In this document: positions 41,728 to 50,926 of the stretch, piece by piece | Layout of the letters: every line of letters starts with the position of its first letter | Numbering within the stretch: the first letter of the stretch is position 1 | Assembly (NCBI GenBank): GCA_002753185.1 | Contig: PDZX01000009.1 | Location: 26,145 to 90,144, forward strand | Length of the DNA stretch: 64,000 nucleotides | Direction: 5' to 3' | Origin: Magnetococcales bacterium WMHbin3 | Lineage (GTDB): Bacteria; Pseudomonadota; Magnetococcia; Magnetococcales; Magnetaquicoccaceae | Notes under the pieces: generated by a model | Told to the model about the DNA's origin: nothing | The model's input: the letters and a program-made list of their open reading frames with translations, nothing else | Database searches by the model: none | Position numbers and translations under genes: made by a program

Positions 41728-42747
41728 ATGCCCCCCCCCCGCATCGACCTGTCGGTGATCATCCCCACCCGAAACGAAAACCATCACCTCCCCGCGCTCC
41801 TGGAGCAACTGCGCCAACAACGGGGGGTGACGCTGGAAATCCTGGTGGCAGACGGCGGCTCGCAAGACGGCACCCTGGCAACCGCCCGCGCGGCGGGAAC
41901 GCGCCTGGTCCACGCCCCCACGGGCCGGGGCGCCCAGATGAATGCCGCCGCCAGGATCGCCACCGGCGAGGATCTCCTGTTTCTGCACGCCGATTCCGGT
42001 CTGGCGGATCCGGATCTGCTGCACGGGGCATTGCAGGCCATGCGCCAGGCGCGCTCCCGGCACGGGGTGCGCTGCGCGGGCCATTTTCCGCTGCGTTTCG
42101 TCGATCGCCCCCCTGGCCACGAACGCATCTTCCGCTTCTTCGAGACCAAAAGCGCTCTCAACCGGCCAGGTTGTTGCAACGGGGATCAGGGCCTGTGGCT
42201 GGCGGGGGCCTACTTTCTGGAACTGGGGGGCTTCGCGGAGGATCTGCCGTTTCTGGAGGACCAGCGGCTCGCCCCCCGCATCGCCGCGACGGGCCATTGG
42301 CTGACCCTCCCCGGCACACTGGCGACCTCGGCACGCCGCTTCCGCCAGGAGGGCGTCATGGAACGCTCGCTGCTCAACGCCCTGATTCTGACCGCCCTGC
42401 GGGCCGACCTCCTGGAGTTTCCCAGACGCGCCCCGGCCATCTACCGCGACCAGGAGCGCACCGGCCCGTTGCGCCTGACGCCATTTTTCCGGTTGTTTCG
42501 GCAATTGTGCCAGGAAGGGGGGAACAGGGCCACATTGCGGCGCTGGCACGCCATCGGCGGCTTCGCGCGGCAATCGTTCTGGCAGGTGATGCTGCCCCTC
42601 GATCTGCTGGAGTGGCACGACCGCATGGCAACCCGCCTCGACCGCTGCGCCGGCTGCTTCGATCTCTTCTGGATGGGATTGTCTTGGCTGGGATTCCACC
42701 TGACCTGGCTGTGGCTGGTCTGGCGGGAAAACAGGCAGAAACATTAA
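41728..42747 (+). CDS. Family 2 glycosyltransferase (TIGR04283-like)
   Basis: A 339-aa GT2 enzyme. It opens with LSVIIPTRNENHHLPALLEQ, then LVADGGSQDGTL (the first Asp motif), GRGAQMNAAARIATGEDLLFLHADSGL (DxD-type site), and later GDQGLWLAGAYF and FLEDQRLAPR. The pattern GRGaQMNaGA is typical of TIGR04283 glycosyltransferases. The extra C-terminal part (about 240-339) ends in a hydrophobic helix (LFWMGLSWLGFHLTWLWLVW), which may attach it to the membrane. It runs opposite to its neighbours and its stop overlaps the fabD stop by 4 bp. The acceptor and sugar are unknown. GAGG lies upstream of the ATG. Confidence 0.85.
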   Translation: MPPPRIDLSVIIPTRNENHHLPALLEQLRQQRGVTLEILVADGGSQDGTLATARAAGTRLVHAPTGRGAQMNAAARIATGEDLLFLHADSGLADPDLLHGALQAMRQARSRHGVRCAGHFPLRFVDRPPGHERIFRFFETKSALNRPGCCNGDQGLWLAGAYFLELGGFAEDLPFLEDQRLAPRIAATGHWLTLPGTLATSARRFRQEGVMERSLLNALILTALRADLLEFPRRAPAIYRDQERTGPLRLTPFFRLFRQLCQEGGNRATLRRWHAIGGFARQSFWQVMLPLDLLEWHDRMATRLDRCAGCFDLFWMGLSWLGFHLTWLWLVWRENRQKH

Positions 42748-43673
42748 AAAACGAGTTTATTCAGATCCGCCGGCCCGTTCACCGCCACGGCCCGGACCTC
42801 CTGGCCGATGCGCTTGAGCATGCCGGTCAGCACCTGACCGGTGCCCAACTCCACGAAGGTGTCCACGCCCAGTTCGAGCAGACGGCGCATCGATGCCTCC
42901 CAACGTACCGGGGAGGTCACCTGTGCCACGAGTTGCGCCCGGATGGTCTCGCCCTGGAGGGTCTCCCGCGCCGTGACATTGGCCACCAGTGGCACCTGCA
43001 AATCAGCGATCCCCTGGCTGGACAACACCTCGGACATGGTCCGCGCGGCCGGGGCCATCAATGCGCAATGGAAAGGGGCCGAGACCGGCAACATGACGCA
43101 ACGCGCCCGTTTCGCCTTGGCCAGGGCCATGGCACGCTCCACGGCAGCGAGATGGCCACTGATGACGATCTGCGCTGCGGTATTGAAATTGGCCGGGGCA
43201 CACACCTGTCCGGTGGCTTCGGCGGCCTCGCGGCAGACATTTTCCACCTCCGCCGCATCGAGATTGAGCACCGCCGCCATGCCCCCCTCCCCTGGCGGAA
43301 GGGCCGCACGCATGGCCTCGCCCCGGACCCGCACCAGACGGATGGCATCCATGGGCGAAAACCCGCCGGCCGCCGCAATGGCCGCATACTCCCCCAACGA
43401 ATGGCCAGCCACGAAATCCGGACGCAAGGTGGTGCGGCTGGTCACCAGACGGAAGGCGGCCAGACCGGTCAGCACCAGGGAGGGCTGGGTATTTTCCGTC
43501 TGACGCAAGCGGTCTTCGGGTCCCTGGAACATCCATTCCGTCAAGGGGATTCCCAGGGCGGCATCGGCCTGGTGGAACAGTTGCGCGATATCGTCCCCGT
43601 GATCGAACAGGTCACGTCCCATGCCCACGGCCTGGGACCCCTGTCCGGGAAAGAGAAAGGCGACCTTACCCAT
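42744..43673 (-). CDS. fabD: Malonyl-CoA:ACP transacylase
   Basis: A 309-aa enzyme that loads malonate onto acyl carrier protein. It has FLFPGQGSQAVGMGR at the N-terminus, the nucleophile Ser92 in AGHSLGEYAA, the Arg of RGEAMRAA, the catalytic His in SAPFHCALM and VELGTGQVLTGM near the end. Length is normal. It stands apart from other fatty-acid genes (no fabH, fabG or acpP in view), sitting between the NYN-domain gene (3 bp upstream) and a convergent glycosyltransferase. Confidence 0.95.
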   Translation of the reverse strand: MGKVAFLFPGQGSQAVGMGRDLFDHGDDIAQLFHQADAALGIPLTEWMFQGPEDRLRQTENTQPSLVLTGLAAFRLVTSRTTLRPDFVAGHSLGEYAAIAAAGGFSPMDAIRLVRVRGEAMRAALPPGEGGMAAVLNLDAAEVENVCREAAEATGQVCAPANFNTAAQIVISGHLAAVERAMALAKAKRARCVMLPVSAPFHCALMAPAARTMSEVLSSQGIADLQVPLVANVTARETLQGETIRAQLVAQVTSPVRWEASMRRLLELGVDTFVELGTGQVLTGMLKRIGQEVRAVAVNGPADLNKLVF

Positions 43674-43676
43674 GGT

Positions 43677-44282
43677 TCAGTTTGCGGATGGCTGAGCGGG
43701 TTCCGCCTGAGGAATGACGGAGGGGCACGCGTTGTGCTGGGAGTGGGGATTGCGCATCAATTCGGGCTTGAGGGTATTGAGTTCGATGAACTCATCGGCC
43801 TGACGGCGGAGTTCATCGGCGATCATCGGGGGTTGTGTCAGCAGGGAGCTGACCACGGAGACGAACTTGCCCTGATTCTGGATCGCCTCCACCACGCTGC
43901 GGAAGTCGCCATCGCCGGAAAACAGGACGGCATGGTCGTAATGCTGGGCCATTTGCAGCATGCCCACGGCGATTTCGATATCCATGTTGCCCTTGATCCG
44001 TTTGTGACCGGTGACCGGATCGATATATTCCTTGATGGGCTTGGTGATGACCGCGTAGCCATTGTAGGCGAGCCAATCCACCAGGGGCCGGATGGGCGAG
44101 TAATCCTGATCGTCACCCAGGGCGGTATAGTAGTAGGCCCGCAGCAGACGGCTGTTGTTCTGGAAGTGCTGGAGCAATTTTTTGTAGTCGAAATCGAATC
44201 CCAGCGAGCGGATCGCCGCATAAAGGTTGGAGCCATCGATAAAGATGACTGTCCTCTCGTTGGGATGGAATGTGATCGGCAT
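43677..44282 (-). CDS. NYN/LabA-type PIN-like nuclease domain protein
   Basis: A 201-aa protein with a NYN (PIN-like) domain. It shows the first acidic motif VIFIDGSNLYAA, then KGNMDIEIAVGMLQMA, and FSGDGDFRSVVEAI with the second acidic pair. These Asp residues would bind Mg2+ in an RNase-type active site. The last 40 residues are Pro/Gln/Asn rich and look unstructured. It begins 38 bp after tRNA-Gly on the same strand, so it may be cotranscribed with the tRNA, and it ends 3 bp before fabD. RNA cleavage is inferred from the fold. Confidence 0.85.
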   Translation of the reverse strand: MPITFHPNERTVIFIDGSNLYAAIRSLGFDFDYKKLLQHFQNNSRLLRAYYYTALGDDQDYSPIRPLVDWLAYNGYAVITKPIKEYIDPVTGHKRIKGNMDIEIAVGMLQMAQHYDHAVLFSGDGDFRSVVEAIQNQGKFVSVVSSLLTQPPMIADELRRQADEFIELNTLKPELMRNPHSQHNACPSVIPQAEPAQPSAN

Positions 44283-44319
44283 GCGCTTATCCTAAAAAAA
44301 ATTCAAAAAAATAAATAAA

Positions 44320-44394
<75 letters not shown>

Positions 44395-44403
44395 ATTTCA
44401 GGC

Positions 44404-44432
44404 ATATTACGCGGGCGGTGGCGGGAAGTCAA
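44404..44432 (-). promoter_or_regulatory. Probable promoter of tRNA-Gly
   Basis: On the minus strand TTGACT (44427-44432) and TAATAT (44404-44409) are separated by 17 bases, ending 9 bp before the tRNA 5' end. The GC-rich spacer is consistent with a stable-RNA promoter. Confidence 0.65.
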
Positions 44433-44468
44433 GGAGTGCCATCGCCCTTTTGGCAAATTTGCGTCGAA

Positions 44469-45035
44469 TCAACGTAACAGTTTGAGTTCCTTCTCAAATC
44501 CATCCATGTTCACCGGAAAGGCGATGGCGGTGGTGGTACCCATGGGGAGCACCACTACGGTGACCGACTTGGATTTGCGCAACTGCTGTTCAGTGGCGGC
44601 ATCCAATTGCACGGCGCCCAGACAACCGGCCGGCGTGCAATGTTGCATGACCAGCGGCAGGGACTTGTCATCGATCTTGACTTGCGGGGCGGCCGGCAGA
44701 TGGACGCCCAGTGGCACCATTGCCAGGATCACCGGTTTTTTGTCACTGTCGATATAGCCGAACGAAAAACGCAGCGCGAGTTGTTTGCTGGCGGTATGGT
44801 ACTGATCCTGACTCACGAAACACTGTTTTTTCTTGCTCGCCTTGTCTTCATCGCAAGCGATATTCCAGATTTTATTGGGCGCCCCCCCTTCGGCGGTCGG
44901 TTTTGCGGGCGGCTTTTTCTCTGCGGCGGCGGCATGACCGGAAACCGGCGCCAGAAGAAGCAGAAGAAAAGCGGCCATGAAGAGTCCCCGCAAGGACACG
45001 AAAGGCAAGCCACTGCTGATCGGTTTCGTCATCAT
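44469..45035 (-). CDS. Invasion-associated locus B (IalB) family protein
   Basis: A 188-aa exported protein. The start used (MMTKPISS) follows GGGGAA by 8 bases; an ATG 18 bases upstream is an alternative. A signal peptide (about 1-38, ending GHAAAA) leads to a mature domain of the IalB type: WNIACDED ... KKQCFVSQDQ, then ALRFSFGYIDSDKKPVILAM and CTPAGCLGAV with four conserved cysteines. The family is common in alphaproteobacteria; the name comes from Bartonella and does not imply virulence here. A Lys/Pro linker follows the signal. It is a single gene before the tRNA, on the same strand. Confidence 0.85.
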   Translation of the reverse strand: MMTKPISSGLPFVSLRGLFMAAFLLLLLAPVSGHAAAAEKKPPAKPTAEGGAPNKIWNIACDEDKASKKKQCFVSQDQYHTASKQLALRFSFGYIDSDKKPVILAMVPLGVHLPAAPQVKIDDKSLPLVMQHCTPAGCLGAVQLDAATEQQLRKSKSVTVVVLPMGTTTAIAFPVNMDGFEKELKLLR

Positions 45036-45115
45036 ATAAAATTCCCCATGCAAAGGCCAAAACGGTAAAATGACATCATAATTCGAAAGTGTATGCCTTG
45101 TAAATGGACAGCCCG

Positions 45116-45154
45116 AAAAAAAACGGGGGGAGTAGGATTGCTCCTCTCCCCCCG
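45116..45154 (-). terminator. Rho-independent terminator after the autotransporter
   Basis: A perfect 9-bp stem (CGGGGGGAG at 45124-45132 with CTCCCCCCG at 45146-45154) is followed on the minus strand by eight T residues. It ends transcripts coming from the autotransporter gene. Confidence 0.9.
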
Positions 45155-45174
45155 CAATGATGGCCCTTCCGATC

Positions 45175-45208
45175 GGTCGGGAAAGGGTCCTGGGACCATT
45201 TCCCGACC
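45175..45208 (-). terminator. Second hairpin after the autotransporter stop
   Basis: 16-base arms (GGTCGGGAAAGGGTCC and its near complement) match at 15 positions. It lies between the stop codon and the U-tract terminator, without its own U-tract, so it may protect the mRNA end or assist termination. Confidence 0.7.
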
Positions 45209-45223
45209 GGGTTACCGGAAAGA

Positions 45224-48200
45224 TCAGAACTTCTTGTTCAGGGTCAGGCCAAGGTTGTGATAATTGGCATTGTCTCTGAAGGTGAAGTCGTAGTTGGCGC
45301 TCACATCGAAGCCACTCTTGCTGATGGCGGTGATGCCCAGGCCAACCGTGCCGGAGTCGTGACCGAGATCGACACCCTTGGTGGTGAACTCGGCGCCATT
45401 GATGCGGGCCTTGGTCTCGAGCGGGGCATCCTGGAACTCATGATCCCAACGGATACGGAGTTCCGGCTCGTAAGCCATGTCGCCGCTGTTGATCGTCTGC
45501 AGGGCACGCACGCCCAACGTGGTACGCGGATTGTGCTGAGTCTTGCTGAGCACATCCAGGTTCAGGTTGCCAGCGCCGCCTTCCTGGAATCCGTCACGAT
45601 GCACGTGATCATAACGGATGCCAACCCACGGCTCGACCAGCACCTTGTCGGCCATCTTGATATCGGCGCCGAGATCCGCACCGATGAAGAGATTGTAGCC
45701 GTTGAAGCTGCCCGTAGCGGTGGTGTTGATGGCGCCAACGCTGATGGTACGGGTGGAGTCGTAGCTGTTGTGGGCATAGCCGAGGTTACCGCGGACGAAC
45801 ATGTCGTTGAAATCGACACGACCGTAGCCGGCGATGTGGAAGGTGTCGATATCCACGTCACCCTTGTCGTCGCCATTGACCTCGGTTCTGGAATATCCGG
45901 CCATCAAGCCGACCGTGACATCCTTGGAGACCTCGATGTCACCACCGAGCAGGAAGCCGGCGGAATTCTGGTCGTAGCCAGCGGCATTGTTGTCACCATT
46001 GATGTTGGACAACTGGCCGAGGGCGGAGGCCCAGAAATTCATGTTCTGCTTCTGCGGCGAGCCGGAGCTGATGCCCTTGCCCTGGTTGTAGGCCGCAGTC
46101 TGCACCTGATTGGACAGCGTGTTGTTGGAGGCATGGAACATGTGGTTGCCCACGATGCGATCCACGTTGTGCTGAACCGTGACGACGGAGTTGAAGGCCG
46201 AGGCATGCACGGCACCGGCCGCCTTGCTCAACGCTTCGTCGGCCTGGCTGGTGGTCAGGTTGTAGATCTTGTCGATATTGCTGTTCAACTCGACCCTTTG
46301 GGTGCTGGCCTCGATGGCGCGGCCCACTTCGCTGGCGTTGCTGCCGCGAGAGAAGACGCCGGTGTTCAAGCCCTTGGAGAGGACCAGTTGGACTTCCTTG
46401 GTGCCGTAGATCACACGCGGCTTCAGGTTGGTGTAGGTGGCATCGGTGGCATTCATGGAGACCGAGGCGAATTCACCATTGATGCCATTGTCGGCGCTGA
46501 TCACCAGATAACGGTAAGCCGCATGATTCGGCGAGTTGCCGATGACATACGCAGCCGTCGTGCTGGCGGAGGTGACTTGACCGCCATCCCAGTTGTAGGG
46601 ACGGATGTCGAGGGTGGCGCCGGTGATGGTGGCCGAACCGCTGGTGACGACGATGAGGTCGGACCGCTGCACCGTGTTGCTGGTGGTGCTGGTGGTGCCG
46701 GCAGCGCCGTTGCCAACGCCGTTGACGCTCACGCTGTTGCCGGTGGCGACATTGGTAAGGGTGGTGTTGTTGATGTCATAGGCGTTGAGGTTGGTCGGGA
46801 CTTCCGCCACGTCGTAGGTCAACGTACCGCTGTTGGTGTAGTTGCCAGCAGCGACGGTGAACGTGCCGGGAGAGTTGCCCGGAGAGTGACGACCGGCGAC
46901 ATTCGCGTTGCCGCGGATGGTGCCTTTACCTTTCATGAGACCGCCGGCGTTGATGGTCACCGGGGCATAGATGACGGCGTTGGTGGAGCTGCTGTCACCG
47001 ACCACCAGGGTGGCGCCATTGCTGACGTTCACCGTGGAACCGGAGAGGTAACCACTTTCGCCGATAATCAGGGTGCCGTTGGCGACGGAAGTGGCGCCGC
47101 TGTAGGTGTTGGTGCCGGTCAGCTTCAGGGTGCCGGTACCACTCAGGGTCAAGCCCGACGAGCCTTGCAGGGAACCGGCATAGGTGGTGGTCTCGTTGCT
47201 GGTGGAGACGAAGGTCGTGGTGCCCAGATTCAGGGTCGCGACCGAGGAGGATCCAGACAGACCGGTCACGATGAAACCGGAGGTGGACAGGGTGGAGTAG
47301 TTGGCGAACGAGCTGATGTTCTGCAACGCACCCGGGCCGAGCAGGATCCGGCCATTCGTCACGGTCAAGGTACCGGTGAAGCCGGTCTGAGCGGTGGCGA
47401 TGGTCCAGGTGGAAGAGCCGGACTTGGTGATCAGGCCGGTACCGGTGAGGGTGCCGCCGAAGGCCGCGTCGGAGGTGCCGGACAGGGTCAGGGAGCCGGT
47501 GCCCAGGGTGACGGTACCGGTGCCGCCCAGGGAACCGATGGTCTCGGTCTGATTCATGACCAACGTGGCGCCGGAGCCGACGGAGACATCGACGGTATCG
47601 GCGATGACGGCGGCGGCGGAGGTGGTGACGTTACCGCCAGCCACGTTCAAGGCACCGGTGAAGGTGTTGGTGCCGCTCAGGGTCATGGTGCCGCTACCGG
47701 TCTTGGTCAGGCCGCCGGAGCCGGTCATCACGCCGCTGTAGGAGGTCGAGCTGTTGTCGCCGCCGACGGTGAGGATATAGGCGCTGCTGACGCCACCGCT
47801 GCCGGCCAGGGAGCCGACCGTTTCCGTTCCGCCCAGGGAGAGGGTGGCACCGGAAACCGTGACGGCGGAGGTGTCCGCGATCACATTGGAGGTGCCGGTG
47901 GCCAAAACGCCGCCCACCACGCTGGTCGCGCCGGTGTAGGTGTTGGCGCCGCTCAGGGTCATGGTGCCGGTGCCGGACTTGGTCAGGCCGCCGGTGCCGG
48001 ACAGGACACCGCTGTAGGTGGTGGAGGTGCCATCGCCGCCGGTGGTCAGGGAGAAACCGCCGTTGACGATGTTGCCCGCGCCAGCCAGGGAGCCGATCGT
48101 GTCGCCGCCGCCCAGGGTCAGGGAGGCGCCGCTGGAGATGGAAACGGCCGCGCTGTCATTGATGATATTCAGGGTGGTGGTGGTCACGCCGCCCTGGGAG

Positions 48201-49495
48201 ATGGTGTAGCCAGCCGTCAGGTCAGCGGTGCCACCCAAGGTCATGACGCCGGTACCGGTCTTGGTCAAGCCGCCGGAGCCGGACATGGAACCGGTGTAGG
48301 TGGTGGTGGAGTTGTCACCGCCCACGGTCAAACCGAGACCGGCAACGGTCACGGTGCCACCGCCGGCCAGGGAGCCGATGGTTTCCGTTCCGCCCAACTC
48401 CAAGACACCATTGGTGGTCACGGTCACGGCGGAGCTGTTGCCGATCACATTGGAGGTGGAGGTCTTGATGCGACCTTCATTGATGGTCGTGGCGCCGGTA
48501 TAGGTGTTGGAACCACCCAGGGTCAGGGTGCTGGCGCCGGACTTGGAGAGACCGCCGGAGCCGGAGATGACGCCGGTGAAGGTGGCATCCTGTTGGGTAG
48601 CATTGCCGGAGACCGTCAGCGTGTACCCGCCATTATTGACGGAACCGCCGCCCTTCAAGCTGCCGAGGGTGTCGATGCCGCCCAGCGTCAAGGTCGCGCC
48701 GCTGACGACAGTCATGTTGATGTTGGAAGTATTACCGAAAGCGCCAGCGCTGCCCGTCGTCAAGGCGCCGGAGCCAACAGTGACGGAACCGGCCGTGCTG
48801 CTGAACAACATGGAACCGCTCAGGGTCAAGGTGCCGGTACCGGTCTTGACGAACGTGCCCGCGCCAGCGGTGATATAGCCAGCGACGGTGGTGGAAGCAT
48901 TGTTGCCACCCGCGATCAACGTGGCGGTACCCAGGGCAACCGTACCGATCGAGGCCACGGTCAGGGAACCGATCGTCTCGGAATCGGCCACGGTCAGGGT
49001 GGCCGAGGCGGCAACGCTCACGCTCGAGGTATTACCGATCGCATTGGTGCCGAGGAGCGCCAAGGTGCCAGCGGCAACCGTGACATTGCTCGTCCAGGTG
49101 TTCGTGCCGGACAGGGTCAGGACGGCGGTTCCGGACTTGACGAAGGCCGCAGAACCACTGATGACGCCGGACAGGGTGTAGGCGCTGCCGGCATCGATCA
49201 CGAGTTGGCTACGATTGGTACCCACGGAGAAGGCCGTGGCGTCGGTACCCGTACCACCGATGCTGATGATGTCGATGTCGCCAGCCGTGTCGCTCATGGC
49301 CGCAGCCGTGTAGCTGACGCTGGTGTTGGTGTCGCCACCCGCGCTGTACGTCTCGTTGGCGGCTTGCGCCTCATCCATGACGAACCCGGCCATACCACCG
49401 ACGATCATCGCCGCAGGCAGCAGGACCTGCGGCTTCACCAACCCTTTCGCCATGCCGGCGAGCGCCGACAGTCCAAGAATACTCGATTTTTTCAT
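45224..49495 (-). CDS. Large autotransporter with passenger-associated beta-strand repeats
   Basis: A 1423-aa type V secreted protein. A signal peptide (about 1-45, with AGFVMDEAQAANE) is followed by a passenger domain of right-handed beta-helix repeats, rich in Gly, Thr and Ser. The repeating phrase GGLTKSGTGTMTLSGANTYT marks the autotransporter-associated beta-strand repeat and recurs about eight times. The C-terminal autotransporter beta-barrel occupies about residues 1135-1423 (GFLLGGDIEVSKDVTVGLMAGYSR and later strands) and ends LTLNKKF with a terminal Phe. The Shine-Dalgarno CAGGAG lies just before the ATG. No protease motif is seen in the passenger; adhesion or surface display is likely. 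The complementary strand is open for 1449 codons, a by-product of codon choice. Confidence 0.93.
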   Translation of the reverse strand: MKKSSILGLSALAGMAKGLVKPQVLLPAAMIVGGMAGFVMDEAQAANETYSAGGDTNTSVSYTAAAMSDTAGDIDIISIGGTGTDATAFSVGTNRSQLVIDAGSAYTLSGVISGSAAFVKSGTAVLTLSGTNTWTSNVTVAAGTLALLGTNAIGNTSSVSVAASATLTVADSETIGSLTVASIGTVALGTATLIAGGNNASTTVAGYITAGAGTFVKTGTGTLTLSGSMLFSSTAGSVTVGSGALTTGSAGAFGNTSNINMTVVSGATLTLGGIDTLGSLKGGGSVNNGGYTLTVSGNATQQDATFTGVISGSGGLSKSGASTLTLGGSNTYTGATTINEGRIKTSTSNVIGNSSAVTVTTNGVLELGGTETIGSLAGGGTVTVAGLGLTVGGDNSTTTYTGSMSGSGGLTKTGTGVMTLGGTADLTAGYTISQGGVTTTTLNIINDSAAVSISSGASLTLGGGDTIGSLAGAGNIVNGGFSLTTGGDGTSTTYSGVLSGTGGLTKSGTGTMTLSGANTYTGATSVVGGVLATGTSNVIADTSAVTVSGATLSLGGTETVGSLAGSGGVSSAYILTVGGDNSSTSYSGVMTGSGGLTKTGSGTMTLSGTNTFTGALNVAGGNVTTSAAAVIADTVDVSVGSGATLVMNQTETIGSLGGTGTVTLGTGSLTLSGTSDAAFGGTLTGTGLITKSGSSTWTIATAQTGFTGTLTVTNGRILLGPGALQNISSFANYSTLSTSGFIVTGLSGSSSVATLNLGTTTFVSTSNETTTYAGSLQGSSGLTLSGTGTLKLTGTNTYSGATSVANGTLIIGESGYLSGSTVNVSNGATLVVGDSSSTNAVIYAPVTINAGGLMKGKGTIRGNANVAGRHSPGNSPGTFTVAAGNYTNSGTLTYDVAEVPTNLNAYDINNTTLTNVATGNSVSVNGVGNGAAGTTSTTSNTVQRSDLIVVTSGSATITGATLDIRPYNWDGGQVTSASTTAAYVIGNSPNHAAYRYLVISADNGINGEFASVSMNATDATYTNLKPRVIYGTKEVQLVLSKGLNTGVFSRGSNASEVGRAIEASTQRVELNSNIDKIYNLTTSQADEALSKAAGAVHASAFNSVVTVQHNVDRIVGNHMFHASNNTLSNQVQTAAYNQGKGISSGSPQKQNMNFWASALGQLSNINGDNNAAGYDQNSAGFLLGGDIEVSKDVTVGLMAGYSRTEVNGDDKGDVDIDTFHIAGYGRVDFNDMFVRGNLGYAHNSYDSTRTISVGAINTTATGSFNGYNLFIGADLGADIKMADKVLVEPWVGIRYDHVHRDGFQEGGAGNLNLDVLSKTQHNPRTTLGVRALQTINSGDMAYEPELRIRWDHEFQDAPLETKARINGAEFTTKGVDLGHDSGTVGLGITAISKSGFDVSANYDFTFRDNANYHNLGLTLNKKF
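47080..49185 (-). repeat. Tandem passenger repeats, period roughly 85-100 codons
   Basis: Within the autotransporter gene, segments encoding (G)GLTKxGTGxMTLxGxNTYTGA, then IGSLAGxG, then LTVGGDNSSTxYSG recur about eight times, more diverged towards both ends. The DNA copies are alike enough to be visible by eye (for example at 47690-47760, 47950-48020 and 48240-48310) and are a likely site of copy-number change. Confidence 0.8.
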
Positions 49496-49621
49496 CTAAT
49501 TCTCCTGTTTTGTGTTTGTTTAGAGTGTTGCGTTAGAAATCGTTCATTAAATTCTGGATCAATTCTACATCAGTCTATGCTCTCCGCTCCTTTAGTTTCG
49601 ATGTAGACGCCTTGAAGTCGT

Positions 49622-50362
49622 TCAACCCATCCCCATGGCTTCCGCCTGGCTGTAACCGATCATTCGGTTGAGATTGGCCATGGAGTACAGGTGGCTGTAA
49701 ATCCATCCGAGATACCCGGCGCGGAACAAGTCCAGCAAGGGTTCGTCATCCAGGATGTTGAGTCTCTCCTCGTCGACCACCAGGATCCCTCTCAAGCTAT
49801 GCGAAAGACCCTCCGACAATTCCAGATTGATCTCTCTTTCCACCAGCAAATCCAGGGCGATCAATCGGGAGGTGAAATCCAGCGTGCGGTCTTGCCACTC
49901 CTGGCAGACACGCAGAAATTCCAATGTTCCGTCGAGGAAAGGCGTGCTGTTGCCTGCGTCCGTGTAGAGAACTTCCCCCTCTCCGTCGTACCGCAATCCC
50001 GCGCTTTCCACATAAACGGCGATCTCGCCGTTCGTCATCCTTTCCCCCAGGATGAAGGGATACCGCCGCACATAGGCCGGGATATAGGGGACACGCCAGC
50101 GACCCTCCCGGTCGAGGAACAGGTTTCCCTGATCACTCATCCCCAACAGCAGTATGGGGGTCACCGCATGCTCGTTCTCGTGAACCCGGGCGAATGCGAT
50201 GGGGTAATGCAGGCAAGCCACCGGGAATTCTCCGCCGAAAACCGGCAAATTATTGACCCGCGCCGCAAACCCGTAATGAGGCGGCTCAGCCGTGACCCTC
50301 ACCCCGAACAGCAAATCCTTCCGCACCGGAAGCACATTCTCATACAGCAGAGGCAGCGCCAT
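49622..50362 (-). CDS. SapC-family protein
   Basis: A 246-aa protein of the SapC type (LPLLYENVLPVRKDLLFGVRV ... EFPVACLHYPIAFA ... YVRRYPFILGE ... GNSTPFLDGTLEFL). It has no signal peptide. I chose the ATG at 50362 because GAGGGTGGA lies just upstream; an in-frame ATG 30 bases earlier is the alternative. The family name comes from an S-layer-associated cluster and says little about function. It lies 127 bp upstream of the autotransporter gene on the same strand, so it may be transcribed together with it. No catalytic residues are obvious. Confidence 0.8.
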   Translation of the reverse strand: MALPLLYENVLPVRKDLLFGVRVTAEPPHYGFAARVNNLPVFGGEFPVACLHYPIAFARVHENEHAVTPILLLGMSDQGNLFLDREGRWRVPYIPAYVRRYPFILGERMTNGEIAVYVESAGLRYDGEGEVLYTDAGNSTPFLDGTLEFLRVCQEWQDRTLDFTSRLIALDLLVEREINLELSEGLSHSLRGILVVDEERLNILDDEPLLDLFRAGYLGWIYSHLYSMANLNRMIGYSQAEAMGMG

Positions 50363-50926
50363 CCATCCACCCTCGAACCGGGACATTGCCAAAAGCGTGA
50401 ACCGTCCCGATGCATCACGACATCAAAAGCAAAAAACAGACCAATCCAAAAAATCACACCCTTCCGCCTTTTTCTTTGCCTCGGCGGCTCGGCCCGGCGG
50501 GATCCATCCCTGACTACGAATCAAAAATTCCAACAATTCCAATCTGCTATCCATCACTGTGTTGCATTCATGGCACAATGATGTTGAAATAATACACTCA
50601 CCCCACACACAAGTCAAACTTTTTTTTCAATGTTTTGGACTGCGGCAAGCATTTTTCAAAAACCAGCAAAAAAACAATGAAATAAAACAACCAGACTCAC
50701 CTTCCCCCGCCAACCGCCAGATCACCCCTCGCCCCCGTCAAACGCGAGAGTTGCGATAATCCTATCCCCAATCACACCATGTTGTATTTTTGATACATCC
50801 TTAAAAAAATAGAGCACATCTGCAAGAAAGTCAATTCTTTTTTTGCACTTCAGAATGCGCAACTTCTCAAAATTTCACAGCAATAATCAATACTTTCATT
50901 AATACATCACGACAAAGCCCCCCCAT
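50363..50926. other. AT-rich gap between pgsA and the SapC-family gene
   Basis: About 560 bp with no supported gene. It becomes strongly AT rich from 50580 onward and holds a probable minus-strand promoter (50806-50834). A 43-codon minus-strand frame at 50423-50554 (MDSRLELLEFLIRSQGWIPP...) has no Shine-Dalgarno, so I do not call it. No tRNA or terminator was found, although uvrC-pgsA loci often precede tRNA genes. Confidence 0.6.
50806..50834 (-). promoter_or_regulatory. Probable promoter toward the SapC-family gene
   Basis: On the minus strand TTGACT (50829-50834) and TATTTT (50806-50811) have a 17-base spacer. Transcription would begin near 50797, leaving a long leader of about 435 bases before the SapC-family start. 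Confidence 0.5.

Noticed and set aside
47080..49185. CRISPR-like periodic repeats
   Set aside because: The repeats are coding, about 260-300 bp apart and degenerate; they are autotransporter passenger units, not short identical repeats with unique spacers.
45257..49606. A 1449-codon plus-strand ORF opposite the autotransporter
   Set aside because: It has no signal peptide and only repetitive Gly/Asp/Ala text mirrored from the Ser/Thr/Gly codons of the real gene.
50423..50617. Small minus-strand ORF (43-64 codons) in the pgsA-SapC gap
   Set aside because: There is no Shine-Dalgarno, no recognisable motif and unremarkable composition; not enough to call a gene.
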